From: Lunularia cruciata
Lineage: Eukaryota > Streptophyta > Marchantiopsida > Lunulariales > Lunulariaceae
Assembly: GCA_948567375.1 (NCBI GenBank)
Contig: OX419759.1
Span: 54,041,493 to 54,105,492 of the forward strand
Direction of reading: 5' to 3'
Length of the DNA: 64,000 bases
This document shows positions 45,995 through 56,000 of the stretch, piece after piece (within the stretch, counting starts at the first letter, position 1; every line of letters begins with the position of its first letter). Both the position numbers and the translations under genes were made by a program. The notes beneath the pieces are model-generated. The model saw nothing but the letters and a program-made list of their open reading frames with translations. It searched no databases and was not told where the DNA came from.

Positions 45995-48900
45995 TAGTTG
46001 GTGACGTCCTCGTCGCCAGTGAAGCTTCGAATTCCTTGATGGCCATCTGTGCATTCTGGAGGTGAGAAAGAGGTTCCCATGTAGCATCATGAAGGGGATA
46101 CCCTTTCCAAAGGACCTTGTACTCGGTATGTTGGTGACGGCCTCGTTGAATATGGCGACGCGCAAGGATACGATCAACTTCGTACTCCTCATGATCGCTG
46201 ATAGGGACAGGAAGAGGGGGAGGTTGGACTCGAGAGGAAAAGGAAGAAGGGTTAAGAACAAAGGGTTTCAACTTGGAAATATGAAAGACAGGATGGATAC
46301 GCATGTGACAAGGTAAGGCAAGACGATAAGCAACAGGAGAGATAATGTGGGTGATATCAAAGGGTCCTATCCAATTAGGAGCAAGTTTACGAACTTGGGT
46401 ATCAAGTGGGAGAGGGAGGTTTCTAGAGGATAGCATGACTTTATCACCAACTTCAAAGGTGAGATCACGACGATGATGGTCTGCATATTGTTTTTGGCGA
46501 TTCTGAGCAACAAGGAGGTGAGATTTGGCTTGTTGGAGAGATTGGGATATAGTGGTCAAGAATGTAGAAGTATGAGGAACCTGAGAGGGAGGGGGAGCAA
46601 GAAGAGAATCTGGAACAAGCGGATCTTGGCCAAAATTGAGAAAGAAGGGAGAAAATCCAGTGCTTGCCTGTTTGGAATTGTTGTAGGCAAATTCTGCAGC
46701 TGCAAGACATTCATCCCAGTTGGTATGGTGGACATTGACAAAGGCCCGCAACATATCCTCCAATGTACGATTGGCGCGTTCGGTTTGTCCATCAGTTTGA
46801 GGATGATAGGCCGTGGACAAAGCAAGCTTGGTGCCGAGTATCTGGAAGAGTGCTTGCCAAAACTTCCCGGTAAATCAAGGATCACGGTCGGAGATGAGTA
46901 CACGTGGCATCCCATGATGCTTGAAGACATTGTCGAAGTAGATTTGCGCTAAGGTTGGAGCATCCACGGTATCACAGGTTGGTGCCAAGTGGATTTGCTT
47001 ACTAAGCTTATCCACAAACACCACAATTGCGGTGTGTCCTTGTTTTGTCTTTGGCAAGGATGTGATGAGATCCAAGCTCACATGCTCCCAACGAGCGGAT
47101 GGAATGGCGAGTGGTTGAAGGAGTCCACTCGGCTTCTGGTTGCTGGCCTTGTTCCGTTGGCAACTCTCACATGATCGGACAAAGTCTTGAACATCTTGTG
47201 TCATGTTGGGCCACCACCATTGGCGTTGGAGGGTGCCCAAGGTCTTGTCCACTCCCATGTGACCAGCTATTGGTAAATCATGGGCTTCTTGAAGTCGCAC
47301 AAGTCGAAGATCACCTTTGGTTGGAACATAGATCTGGTCTGCATGGAATAAAAGGCCTTCCTTGAAGGAGAAGGTGTTGTACTCCTTGTCGCGTGCTGTT
47401 AGACGACCGTGTACCATTTGGAAGAAGGGATCTTGCTGTAGGGCTAACCGAAACTCGTTATGAATCTTGGGATCAATTGACACCGTCGTAATTGCTGCCG
47501 CAACAAGAGGAAGAGACTTCAAATCAGGTCGTCGTGATAGAGCATCAGGGATGACATGGAACCGACCTGGTTTGTACTCAAGTTTGATGTCGAACAATTG
47601 GAGTTGCTCTTCCCATCGATGATGTCGACTCTTCATGTGCTCTAGGTGTAAGGTCTGCAACAATGGCTTGTGATCAGTTTGCATGATCACTTGTTTCCCC
47701 AAGAGATAATGCCTCCATACCTTGGTGGCATATACCATTGCAAGTTGTTCCCGATCTCGAGCAGAGTAATTTCTTTCAGCTGTATTTAGTCGGTGAGACA
47801 CAAAGGCAATAGGATGTAGTCCATCTGGAAATTCTTGTTGCAACACAGCTCCAATTGCAAAGTTAGAAGCATCAAAATCAACCACACAAGGTAGTTGAGG
47901 ATCATATGGTTGAAGAATGGGTCTTGAAGACACCATATACTTTAACTTCTGGAATGCTTCTTCATGCTTGGTGGTCCATTGGAAGCTCGAGTTCTTTCCC
48001 AAGAGGTCAGTCAATGGTGCAGCCATGTGAGCATAATAGTGGATGAACCGTCGGTAAAAACTGGCCAATCCGTTGAACGCTCGTACTTCGGTAGCATCCT
48101 TCGGGGTAGGCCAATCAGTAATGGCCTTGATCTTCTCTTCTTCCATCTTGATCCCCTCTGATGAGATCTTATGACCCAAGAAGGTAACCTCCTTTTGCCA
48201 AAAAGCACACTTTGACTTCTTGCAATAAAATTTCCACTGTCGTAGTTGTCTTAGGACTTCTCGCACATGATTCATGTGTTCTGCCTCTGTCCTACTATAG
48301 ATTAAGATATCATCTAAGAACACTACCACAGACTGATCCAATAGCCCCTCCAACACCCGATGCATCTGATCCATGAAGACTACTGGAGCATTAGTGAGTC
48401 CAAAAGGTAGAACTCTCCACTCAAAATGTCCATACCTTGTACAAAAGGCAGTCTTTTTCACGTCCTCTCCTTCAATAGGAATTTGCCAATAGCCGCTACA
48501 AAGATCTAGCTTGGAAAAGTATCGTGCTCCACTTAATTGATCAAGCAAGTCATCGATCCGAGGCAAGGGATATGCATTCTTCACGGTTTGCTTATTGAGC
48601 CCACGGTAATCAATACAGAAACGAAGTCCTCCATCCTTCTTTGGAACAAATAGTACCGGTGCTCCCCAAGGAGAGGTACTATGTCGTATGAAATCCTTCT
48701 CCAACAACTCTGTAAGTGTTATTCGCAACTCCTCCAACTCCTTTGGTGAGAGCCGATAGATTGGTCTACTCACTGGAGTACTCCCTGGCAATAACTCGAT
48801 CTTGAAGGGCATACCTCGATCAGAGGGTAATCCCTTTGGCAGATCATCCGGAAACACATCTGCAAACTCTTGAACTATCCGATCAACCGTCGCTTGATGC

Positions 48901-49581
48901 GGCACTTGGCCCTCCTCAGATTGTTCTTGTGCAATCGGCTTGATCCACACTGCGAATACAGACTTATCTTCCTCCAAAGCTTGCTCTATGGCTGCTTCAT
49001 TAACAAACTTCCCTTCTAGGGACTCATCTCTCTTCCGAGCTTGCTCCATGGTTGCCTTCCTGGAAAACTTCCCATCTTGGGACTCATCTCCCTTCCAGAT
49101 TCGCTCTATGGCTACCTTCTCGACAAACTTCCCATCTTGGGACTGACTATTCTTAGGTGTCTTACTCAAAGGTGCCAGACAACCTAATCGGAAATTCCTA
49201 CCTTGGTGTTGTACTTGAATTTGGTGTCGGGTCCAATCAAATTGAACCTTATGACATTCAAGCCAAGGTAGACCCAGAATGATATCATAGTGTAGAGGTG
49301 CCACTACAAACCTCATACACTCCAAATACTCCTTCCCAATCTTGAAGGTAACAGGATGCAAGGTGCGGAATGCAGAACCCTTTCTACCATCCGCCATCAT
49401 CAAACTACTTCCAATCACTGGCTTGATAGGAATACCCAATTCCTTTGCTACTTGCATAGACATGCAATTCTTGAACTTCCAGAATCAATCAAAATTCTAC
49501 AACCCCGATTAGATATCATACCTTGCAAGTGAAGCAAACTTGCATAGGTCGAGCCTTCAATCCCATTGGAACTAATCAAGC

Positions 49582-49627
49582 TCCCAGTAGGCGGCTCAAA
49601 ATCTCCTACTGGGATTCCTCGTTTCCC
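49582..49627 (-). promoter_or_regulatory. Candidate -1 ribosomal frameshift signal between gag and pol
   Basis: On the minus strand: slippery heptamer G-GGA-AAC in the gag frame (49627-49621), 6-nt spacer GAGGAA, then a perfect 10-bp stem TCCCAGTAGG (49614-49605) / CCTACTGGGA (49591-49582) with a 13-nt loop. The gag stop TAG (49608-49606) lies inside the stem. A -1 slip enters the frame that reads through to the protease active site DSGSS. The loop GAGCC could also pair with GGCTC ~27 nt downstream of the stem, forming a pseudoknot. Confidence 0.65.
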
Positions 49628-50505
49628 TGATCATTCCGCTCCACAACCTCCACTTGGGCAACTTGTCGAGGTCGTCCATTCTTGAGTGGACATTCAGCAA
49701 TATGATGCCCCAACTGGCAACAATAAAAACAACCTCCATTTTGTCGTAATCTTTCTCTATCTGCTGTGCCAAGTGGTCTTTGTTGGATAGCATCAATCTC
49801 CATTGGTACCGGTTCTTCCACTCGTGGTATTGGTGGGTTTTGTGTAAGTCGAGGTCGAGACCAAGTTGTCGCAACTAAGGAATCAAAACGCTCAGCCAAT
49901 TGCATGGCTTGTTCTACATTCTATGGCTCTCGCATGGTCACCTCCAATCTGGTTCGTGACTTCAATCCTCGCACAAATCGATCCAGAACTTCACCTTCTT
50001 GGATATCTGGAATTTGCATGATGATATTCTGAAATTGTGTGATGTAACTTCTCACTGAGCCAATCTGCCTCAACTCCGCCAATTTATCTCGTGCAGCTCG
50101 AGTGGCATTTATAGTCTAAAATCGACCAAGTATTGCATCCTTGAATTCTGCCCATGTAAAAATTGGTGTAACAATTTGTCGTTCAGCTCTTTCTACTCGG
50201 AATCGCCACCAAAGTTTTGCCACTCCATCCAATTGGCTAGAAGCCAAGAGAATTTGTTTCCGCTCGTCTTGAAGATTGGTGGCTTCAAAGTAACGTTCAC
50301 AGACAAACACAAAATTCTCCACTGTGCCTGGAAGATTCTTGCCTTCAAACACCTTGGGTTTCGGAAATCGAATGCGATCTTCTCCATCTCGAACCGGCGC
50401 TCTGTCTATCTATTCTCGTCGTTGCTGGTCTCGTTTATCCAACAATCGAGTAAGATGCTCAATTTGTTGTTGCATTGCAAGGATAACATCCGGTATTGCC
50501 GCCAT
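49606..50505 (-). pseudogene. B1 gag with CCHC zinc knuckle
   Basis: Capsid/nucleocapsid precursor frame from ATG 50505 (MAAIPDVILAMQQQIEHLTR) to TAG 49606, 299 codons. The capsid part contains VFEGKNLPGTVENFVFVCER and AKLWWRFR near 50350-50200. The zinc knuckle CFYCCQLGHHIAEC (CX2CX4HX4C) is near 49740. Three in-frame TAG codons (50410-50412, 50116-50118, 49921-49923) make this copy non-coding; each would be CAG before one C-to-T change. The frame is otherwise continuous. It ends in the candidate frameshift signal. Leader between primer-binding site and ATG is ~255 bp. Confidence 0.9.
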
Positions 50506-50760
50506 CGCTACTACTCTATTCCACTACCTGCAATTTATCTAGTTGATTAACACGTAGATACAACACGTCCACCGTTCTCCATAAGTTACAACTGGAAGTA
50601 TCAAGGGTTCCTCTGACACGGTGATCATATGTAGAAAATCCTGCCCAAAGCGTGAGGTGATGAATTGTGTGAAACGATGCTTTGGTAATATCTGGACACA
50701 AAAGTCCCAATGGTTTGGCGGAAGTGGATTTGGTGGTCCATAAATTCCATCCATCCCATT

Positions 50761-50776
50761 CCTGTTCTGATACCAA
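50761..50776 (-). promoter_or_regulatory. B1 primer-binding site
   Basis: TTGGTATCAGAACAGG on the minus strand directly after the 5' LTR. TGGTATCAGA matches the initiator-tRNA-Met type site; the next bases are AC where the site in A2 has GC. Confidence 0.88.
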
Positions 50777-51200
50777 TGTAAAAGACCAAAACCGAGGAGA
50801 GAAATAGGAGAATGGAAGCTCACATTGGGACACTTGAATGAGGGAAAACTCCGAATGCCTAGCATGAGCTTTGGCCTTGGTATTTATAGGTAGCATACAA
50901 GACCCTTGAAGCTTTCTCAAGAAGTTTCCTTGAGCCGCTTTCTTGGAGTGCAAGCCAAGTTAACTAGGAAGCTTCTCAAGAAGCTTCCTTCTAGAAGCCG
51001 CCTACTTGGCGTGCAAGCTAAGCTAGTTAGAAGCTTCTAGAAGCTTCCTTCTAGAAGCTACCTGCTTAGGGCGCAAGTTAACTAGTTGGGAAGCTTCCTA
51101 AGAAGCTTCTTAGATGCTTCTAGAATATTCTAGGCTATTTTGTCTTATTCTCTACTTCGTAAGCCCGACTAACTTCGTCACTAAACTCCATATTGTTACA
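50777..51200 (-). mobile_element. B1 5' LTR
   Basis: 424 bp; two differences from the 3' LTR. Followed by CGAGC (51201-51205), identical to CGAGC before the 3' LTR (45552-45556), so B1 (45557-51200) is a complete insertion with a perfect 5-bp target duplication. The heat-shock-element array (50968-51130, with perfect four-unit element at 51030-51047 and three-unit element at 51118-51130) precedes a TATA box (50881-50889) in the direction of transcription. Confidence 0.97.
50968..51130 (-). promoter_or_regulatory. Heat-shock-element array in the B1 5' LTR promoter
   Basis: Same array as in the 3' LTR. In the 5' LTR it is in the right place to control the element: upstream of CTATAAATA (50881-50889), which lies ~100 bp before the LTR end and the primer-binding site. 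Confidence 0.8.
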
Positions 51201-51619
51201 CGAGCACTCCCTTGACGGTTTCGACCGAGACGTTTTTGTGATGAGAGGCAGCGCTACATTCCAAAGGGTATCGACCGAAGGAAAGCACTGGCTTTGGGGA
51301 ACGAGACTCCGCCCACCGTGGCGGCGGTGCTCGTCCCTCAACCATCGTGACGAAGTGAGTGCGGTCTTCGGACCCTCCTTCTTGTGAGGATCGAAAGGGG
51401 GTGCGAAGGAAGGGTGCGCGGTGCCAGGGCAAGTGCTTGTTTGTCACCTCCGTAGAGCTCGTTTGGCGCTCGGGGCACGTCTTGGGCAACACAACACTCT
51501 CAAGTTTCAGGTATTCCGTCGAGCCCTCCGGGGCTCGACGAGACGCGCTCCCGAGGAGGCGGCCCGGCTGCAAAGTCGGGTTTGCGTAAGGCCTCGTGAG
51601 GGGCGTCGTGAAGGTCGGT
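51201..51619 (+). rRNA. 45S rDNA fragment: 5' external transcribed spacer, right part
   Basis: Continuation of the GC-rich spacer after B1, beginning with the duplicated CGAGC and ending at the 18S start. Not similar to any repeat family in the window. Confidence 0.85.
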
Positions 51620-51890
51620 TACCTGGTTGATCCTGCCAGTAGTCATATGCTTGTCTCAAAGATTAAGCCATGCATGTGTAAGTATAAACACTTTTGTACT
51701 GTGAAACTGCGAATGGCTCATTAAATCAGTTATAGTTTCTTTGATGGTACTTTGCTACTCGGATAACCGTAGTAATTCTAGAGCTAATATGTGCACCAAC
51801 TCCCGACTTCTGGAAGGGATGTATTTATTAGATAAAAGACCGATGCGGGCTTGCCCGGTGTTTCGGTGATTCATGATAACTCGATGAATC
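51620..51890 (+). rRNA. 18S rRNA, truncated 5' fragment
   Basis: Begins TACCTGGTTGATCCTGCCAG, the universal plant 18S start, and continues through recognisable blocks (AGTCATATGCTTGTCTCAAA, TGCGAATGGCTCATTAAATC, GGATAACCGTAGTAATTCTA, GGATGTATTTATTAGATAAA) to ACTCGATGAATC, about 270 nt. After that the match fades and family C LTR sequence resumes at ~51905. It has C-to-T type changes at conserved sites (TACTTTGC for TACCTTGC, AATATGTGC for AATACGTGC), so it is a pseudogenic fragment, about 15 percent of a full 18S gene. Confidence 0.95.
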
Positions 51891-51904
51891 TTAATGATCT
51901 CGTA

Positions 51905-51971
51905 ATCTCTCCAGTACTTGTAATACCAAGCTAAATATCACAATACCACACACATGCACAAATGGGTGTTT
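51905..51971 (-). mobile_element. C2: solo LTR of family C, right part
   Basis: ATCTCTCCAGTACTTG through CACAAATGGGTGTT, matching the last 67 bp of C1. It closes the LTR opened at 44142. Confidence 0.8.
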
Positions 51972-52196
51972 TAGTCCAACACTCATTGATGGCAAAAAGG
52001 AATATGAAGTCAAACATATTCTCCAGAAATGCATCCATGGTTCCCATCATCTGCATCTGAAATATCTCATATATTGGAAAGGGTATTAGGTAACATAGGA
52101 GTCCAAAAATTAAATTAACCAATATACCAATGTTAGTGCAAACTTTTGAGCAACAACTTTGTAACAAGGATGTTGCATCTTACATGGAGGGAGGTT
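51972..52196 (+). pseudogene. A2 chromodomain and polypurine tract
   Basis: Final part of A2 pol: GKKEYEVKHILQKCIHGSHH then LKYLIYWKGY, a chromodomain equivalent to A1 2575-2745, with stops after it. It ends in a purine tract (GGAGGGAGG near 52186-52194) just before the LTR. Confidence 0.85.
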
Positions 52197-52795
52197 TGTA
52201 ATACCATTAGGTAGATAAATTATCTAAAGATGGAAATTGGCTTGGTAATATCTTTTGGGATGTTATACAATGGTCTAAGTAGATCAGATAGGATTGTCAC
52301 CAAAAGAAGACTTAAACTAAGAGTATAGAGGCCAAAAACACCCGAAAAACTTTTGAGCTAATTTTGGAGGTCTAAACAAAAGAATTAGGCCTTGAAAAAT
52401 CATCACCTCCAAGAGAAAAAGGAGTTGCCACTCACCTCCTTGTTTTTCTTGTCAAGATCTTCCAATGGTATCTCACCCATGTTGTTTTGAGCTTCCCATA
52501 AGAAGATTCTCTAAAGATTCCTTTTGGTCAAACTTGTTTGACTAGTCAAATAGGACAAAGATAGACATGTCAAGAATCCATGTAGCTAATCTAAGAATGT
52601 AGCTTGCTAACATATCACCAATCTTTGTATCTAATCTAAAAGTATAGCTCTCTTTTAGGAGATCCTCTTTACTATATAATAAAGATAATGTGTTCCTTTG
52701 AGATAACATAATATTGAGGAATTAAATCTAATGTTTCTCTTGTGTTTCTTTTCTTGTGTTTTTCTTGGGGTTTCTCATATCCTCATAAAGTTACA
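52197..52795 (+). mobile_element. A2 3' LTR
   Basis: 599 bp, TGTAATACC...AAGTTACA, single-unit form like A1's LTR. Following bases ATTGG compare with ATTAG before the A2 5' LTR at 32821. Confidence 0.9.
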
Positions 52796-53099
52796 ATTGG
52801 CAAGGCAACATAGGATGCATTGGATAGACATCACCACTTGAACACTTGTGAGCTTTGTGCTTATCAAGATGATTCAAGCACATGCTAGGGATGATGGACC
52901 AAGTGGGCATGGTATTCTTGGGACAAAATCAATGGCTACTAGTCAGGGTGGTCTTCTTGGGAGCCCAAGTGACCATGGTCTACTTGGGATACAGCTAGAG
53001 GACATGTGGAGCTTGTTGGGAGTTTTTCACTCTAAGGTTGGGGACTATAGTTATTGAGAGCATGACATTATTGCTTCCAAGGGCACATTGTTTTGTTGT
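52796..53099. other. Unassigned flank of A2
   Basis: Nothing recognisable apart from short broken frames. Confidence 0.4.
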
Positions 53100-56000
53100 G
53101 GTTTGCATAGCTCATGAAAGAGTAAACTAGGTTATTTTATCTCTATAAAGATGGCATATTTTGTATGATGGATCCCATGGTTGAGCTATTGCCATGTGAG
53201 AAATTTATGTGCATTTTAGAGGCTAACTATGTGGAGTATGATCTTATTCTTTTCAAGGGCTCTGATGTATATAGGTTGTGGAGAGTTGAGAGAGAAATGT
53301 GTTTTAGTTTGAGGAGTCTTGGGCAGTGTTATTGGAAAAATAATCTATATGTTACAATAGTGCTATTTAGTGTGATAGATAAACCAAGAGAAAATTATGT
53401 AGAATTAGTAAAAGTGCTAGTAGCATGCAATATAATGGCAATTTTCAATATTTGCATGGACTTTCTAGGTAGTAACTTTGAGAGTTGTCAAAATAGTGGG
53501 TATAGCTATATGTGTAGGTAGTCACAAGTAGAGAGAAAGGCATAAAAAAGGCAAAGAGTTAGGACCAAAAATGAAGACATGGAGTTTGGAGGAGGAAATG
53601 AGCTGCTGAAGTAGCATTGAGGAAAGGAAGTTAAATGTCGTGGAAGGCCTTGGGGCAAGAAAAGAGACTGAAGCTAAATCTCCTCTTGAAGAGTAAGAAG
53701 TTGAGGACTTGGTTGAAAGCAAGCCAGTATCTAAAGTTTAGAGTGATCCGGCAAAAGTTAAGTCAAAAGTTGAGTATGAAGAACCAAGGAAGTTACGTTG
53801 GACTACTCTTGAAGAGGAAAAGACAAAAAAGGAGAAAGCGTTTGATGGGGAAAAATCTTCTAGGGGACGGATAGGGGCCAAGGCCGTTTATGGGAAGGGG
53901 AGTCAGCTGAAGACAAAGTGGTTTTTCTTTGGAGAAACAAGACAAGGGAGTAACAGGAAAGTATTGAAGGGTTTGGGAAGAGAAAAATTAGCAAAGAGGA
54001 GTCTGTTGGAGGAGTGGCAAAGGAAGAGAGAATTCAAGAAGGAGTTAGGAGTTTAGGGAAGATAAAAAAGATTTTTGGTTTGGAAGGACAAAGAAGTATC
54101 GAGAGAATTTTGAGTGACAAGGAATAATCGAAGAGTGGGAAGATCAAGAAGTATCTAAAGGGTTTTAGAGAGGAGGGAGAGAAGGACTGAAGAGACAAGA
54201 TGAAGTGAAGGATCATGGAGACAAGAAAAGGAGAAAGATCAAAGAAACAAGTGAAGGATCGAGAAGAGAAGGAAACCACAAGGACATAAAAGGGACTAAA
54301 GAAAACTAAGTGAGTAAAGAATGGTAGTGACAAGGAAGTGGTTGAAGGCAATTAAATTAAAGCAATCAAAGTGAGTGAAGAACGGCAGTGACAGAGAAGG
54401 GAAGTGATTGAAGGCAATTAAAATGACAAGAAAAATCAAAGTGAAAGAAGAATGGTAGCGACAAGGAAAGTGATCGAGGGAAATTAGAGGACAGGAAAAT
54501 CAGGGAGATAAGAGAAGAGTTTTTGAGAGGAAAAAGAAGCAAGAAAGGAAAGGAATTGAGAGAAGGCAGGGGTTTTGAGGATTGAAGAGAATTTGGTGAT
54601 AGGGAAGGAACAAAGGACAAAGAAGTTTGGAAAGGAAGGAACAAAAAATAGAGGGTTTTGAGGAATCAAGAGAAGACATGGGTTTCTTAGGAATTGAGAG
54701 AAGGTAGGGATGTTTGAGGAATTGAAGGAACAGGGAGGAGATAGTTTTTGAGGATTCAAAGGAGGGCTGGACAAGAAGGACGGAACAGAGGAGAGAAAAA
54801 TTGAAGACAAGAATATAGAGAGACTGGAATAGGAATTGAAGGACAAGAGGAAATTGAAAGAGAAGACAAGAATTCAAGAAATGAGAGGATTTTGGTGAAT
54901 TGAAAGGAGAGACAAGGATCAAAACAAAGGCAGGAGTGAAGATCAAAAGGGAAGATAGGAAAGGTTTTTGAGAGAACAAATGACTGTGAACAGGAAAAAT
55001 AGGAAGTCAGGAGAAGAGTTTTCGAGAGGACACGAGGAAGGAAGGCAAAGAGTTTAGGAAAGGAAAGTAACCAGGAGATGGATTTTCTATAGAACGGAGG
55101 ATAGGAAGAATTGGAAACCAAGAGAAGGATTTTATGAGAGGCAATAGATCAAGAAAATTGAAAGACAAAAAGTGTTTTTGAAAGGAGAGAAGAGGAAAGT
55201 GAACACGATAGGAAGTAGGAAGGGGTTTCGAGAGGACAGGAGGTAGGAAGCATTGGAAATCAGTAGGAAGGGTATTGGAAAGATAGGAGAAAGGAATTGC
55301 TAGGCAGAGGAGTATCAAAAGGAAGAAGGTGACGGGGATTTTTGAGAGGAGCATGAAAAAGAAGGTGAAGGGGACCTCCAAGAGTGAGGAGTAGAATTTG
55401 GTTGTATCTAGTTCTTTTTTTCTTTTCTTATTTGATCATTTATCAAGAACTTTGAAGTGGTCATTATCATGATCTAAAGCTATTTGACTTCCTCAATTGG
55501 AGTTGTCACTTGTGATGTTTGATCTTTTGTGAGCGTTACAAGATTCATAGTATTGTTGAATTTGTTTAGCTTGTTGGTAAGAATGACAAATGAAAGGAAA
55601 ATTTGTTCTTGGCGTTTTCAGATCCAATTTTTGTAGACCAAAAAGATCACCAATCTGGATGCATTGACTTATATCTGACTTTTACAACTTATGGTCTGTT
55701 AGTTAGTAACACAAGATCCAGAGATACAAAGACAAAGCTTTAAAGATTGTGAGCAGTAAGCAAGTGATATATGAAAGTCAAGATTATCACAAGAAAATCT
55801 TAACTCAAAGGACCTTTAGGAGGAACTTACAGTAAGGTTCATCCGCAAACAAGTTACTCCGGTGAAAAGCGACAATCACCATAGAAAATAGAGAGAACAA
55901 GCCACTTTTGAACTTTATGCATGCTCCTTGTGTCATTGGAAAATTGTGAAGCCTAAGTGCAAGCAGCTAGGTGCCCAGTACATTCTTGAGACTATATTAT

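Larger units (their letters stand above)
45915..49627 (-). pseudogene. B1 pol: protease-RT-RNase H-integrase-chromodomain
   Basis: Polyprotein of a Ty3/gypsy chromovirus, best preserved in the window. Protease starts after the gag frameshift signal and has active site LIDSGSS (~49480). Reverse transcriptase runs ~48770-48040 ([20 protein letters not shown], catalytic [12 protein letters not shown]). RNase H is ~47890-47540 ([28 protein letters not shown]). Integrase is ~47350-46700 with zinc site (GHMGVDKT...CESCQRNK) and D-D-E residues ([25 protein letters not shown]). The chromodomain has intact aromatic cage positions (EEYEVDRIL, VLWKGY, ATWEP; about 46210-46050). The frame from 49463 runs to 45915, interrupted once by TGA at 46875-46877 in the integrase. 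A one-base deletion just after DSGSS puts the protease start out of frame with the rest. The last 22 codons lie within the 3' LTR. Confidence 0.95.

Noticed and set aside
54034-55381. Minus-strand frames of 90-159 codons rich in Phe, Leu, Ser and Pro
   Set aside because: They are the complement of a purine-rich strand that avoids stops by composition; overlapping frames look alike, with no domain.
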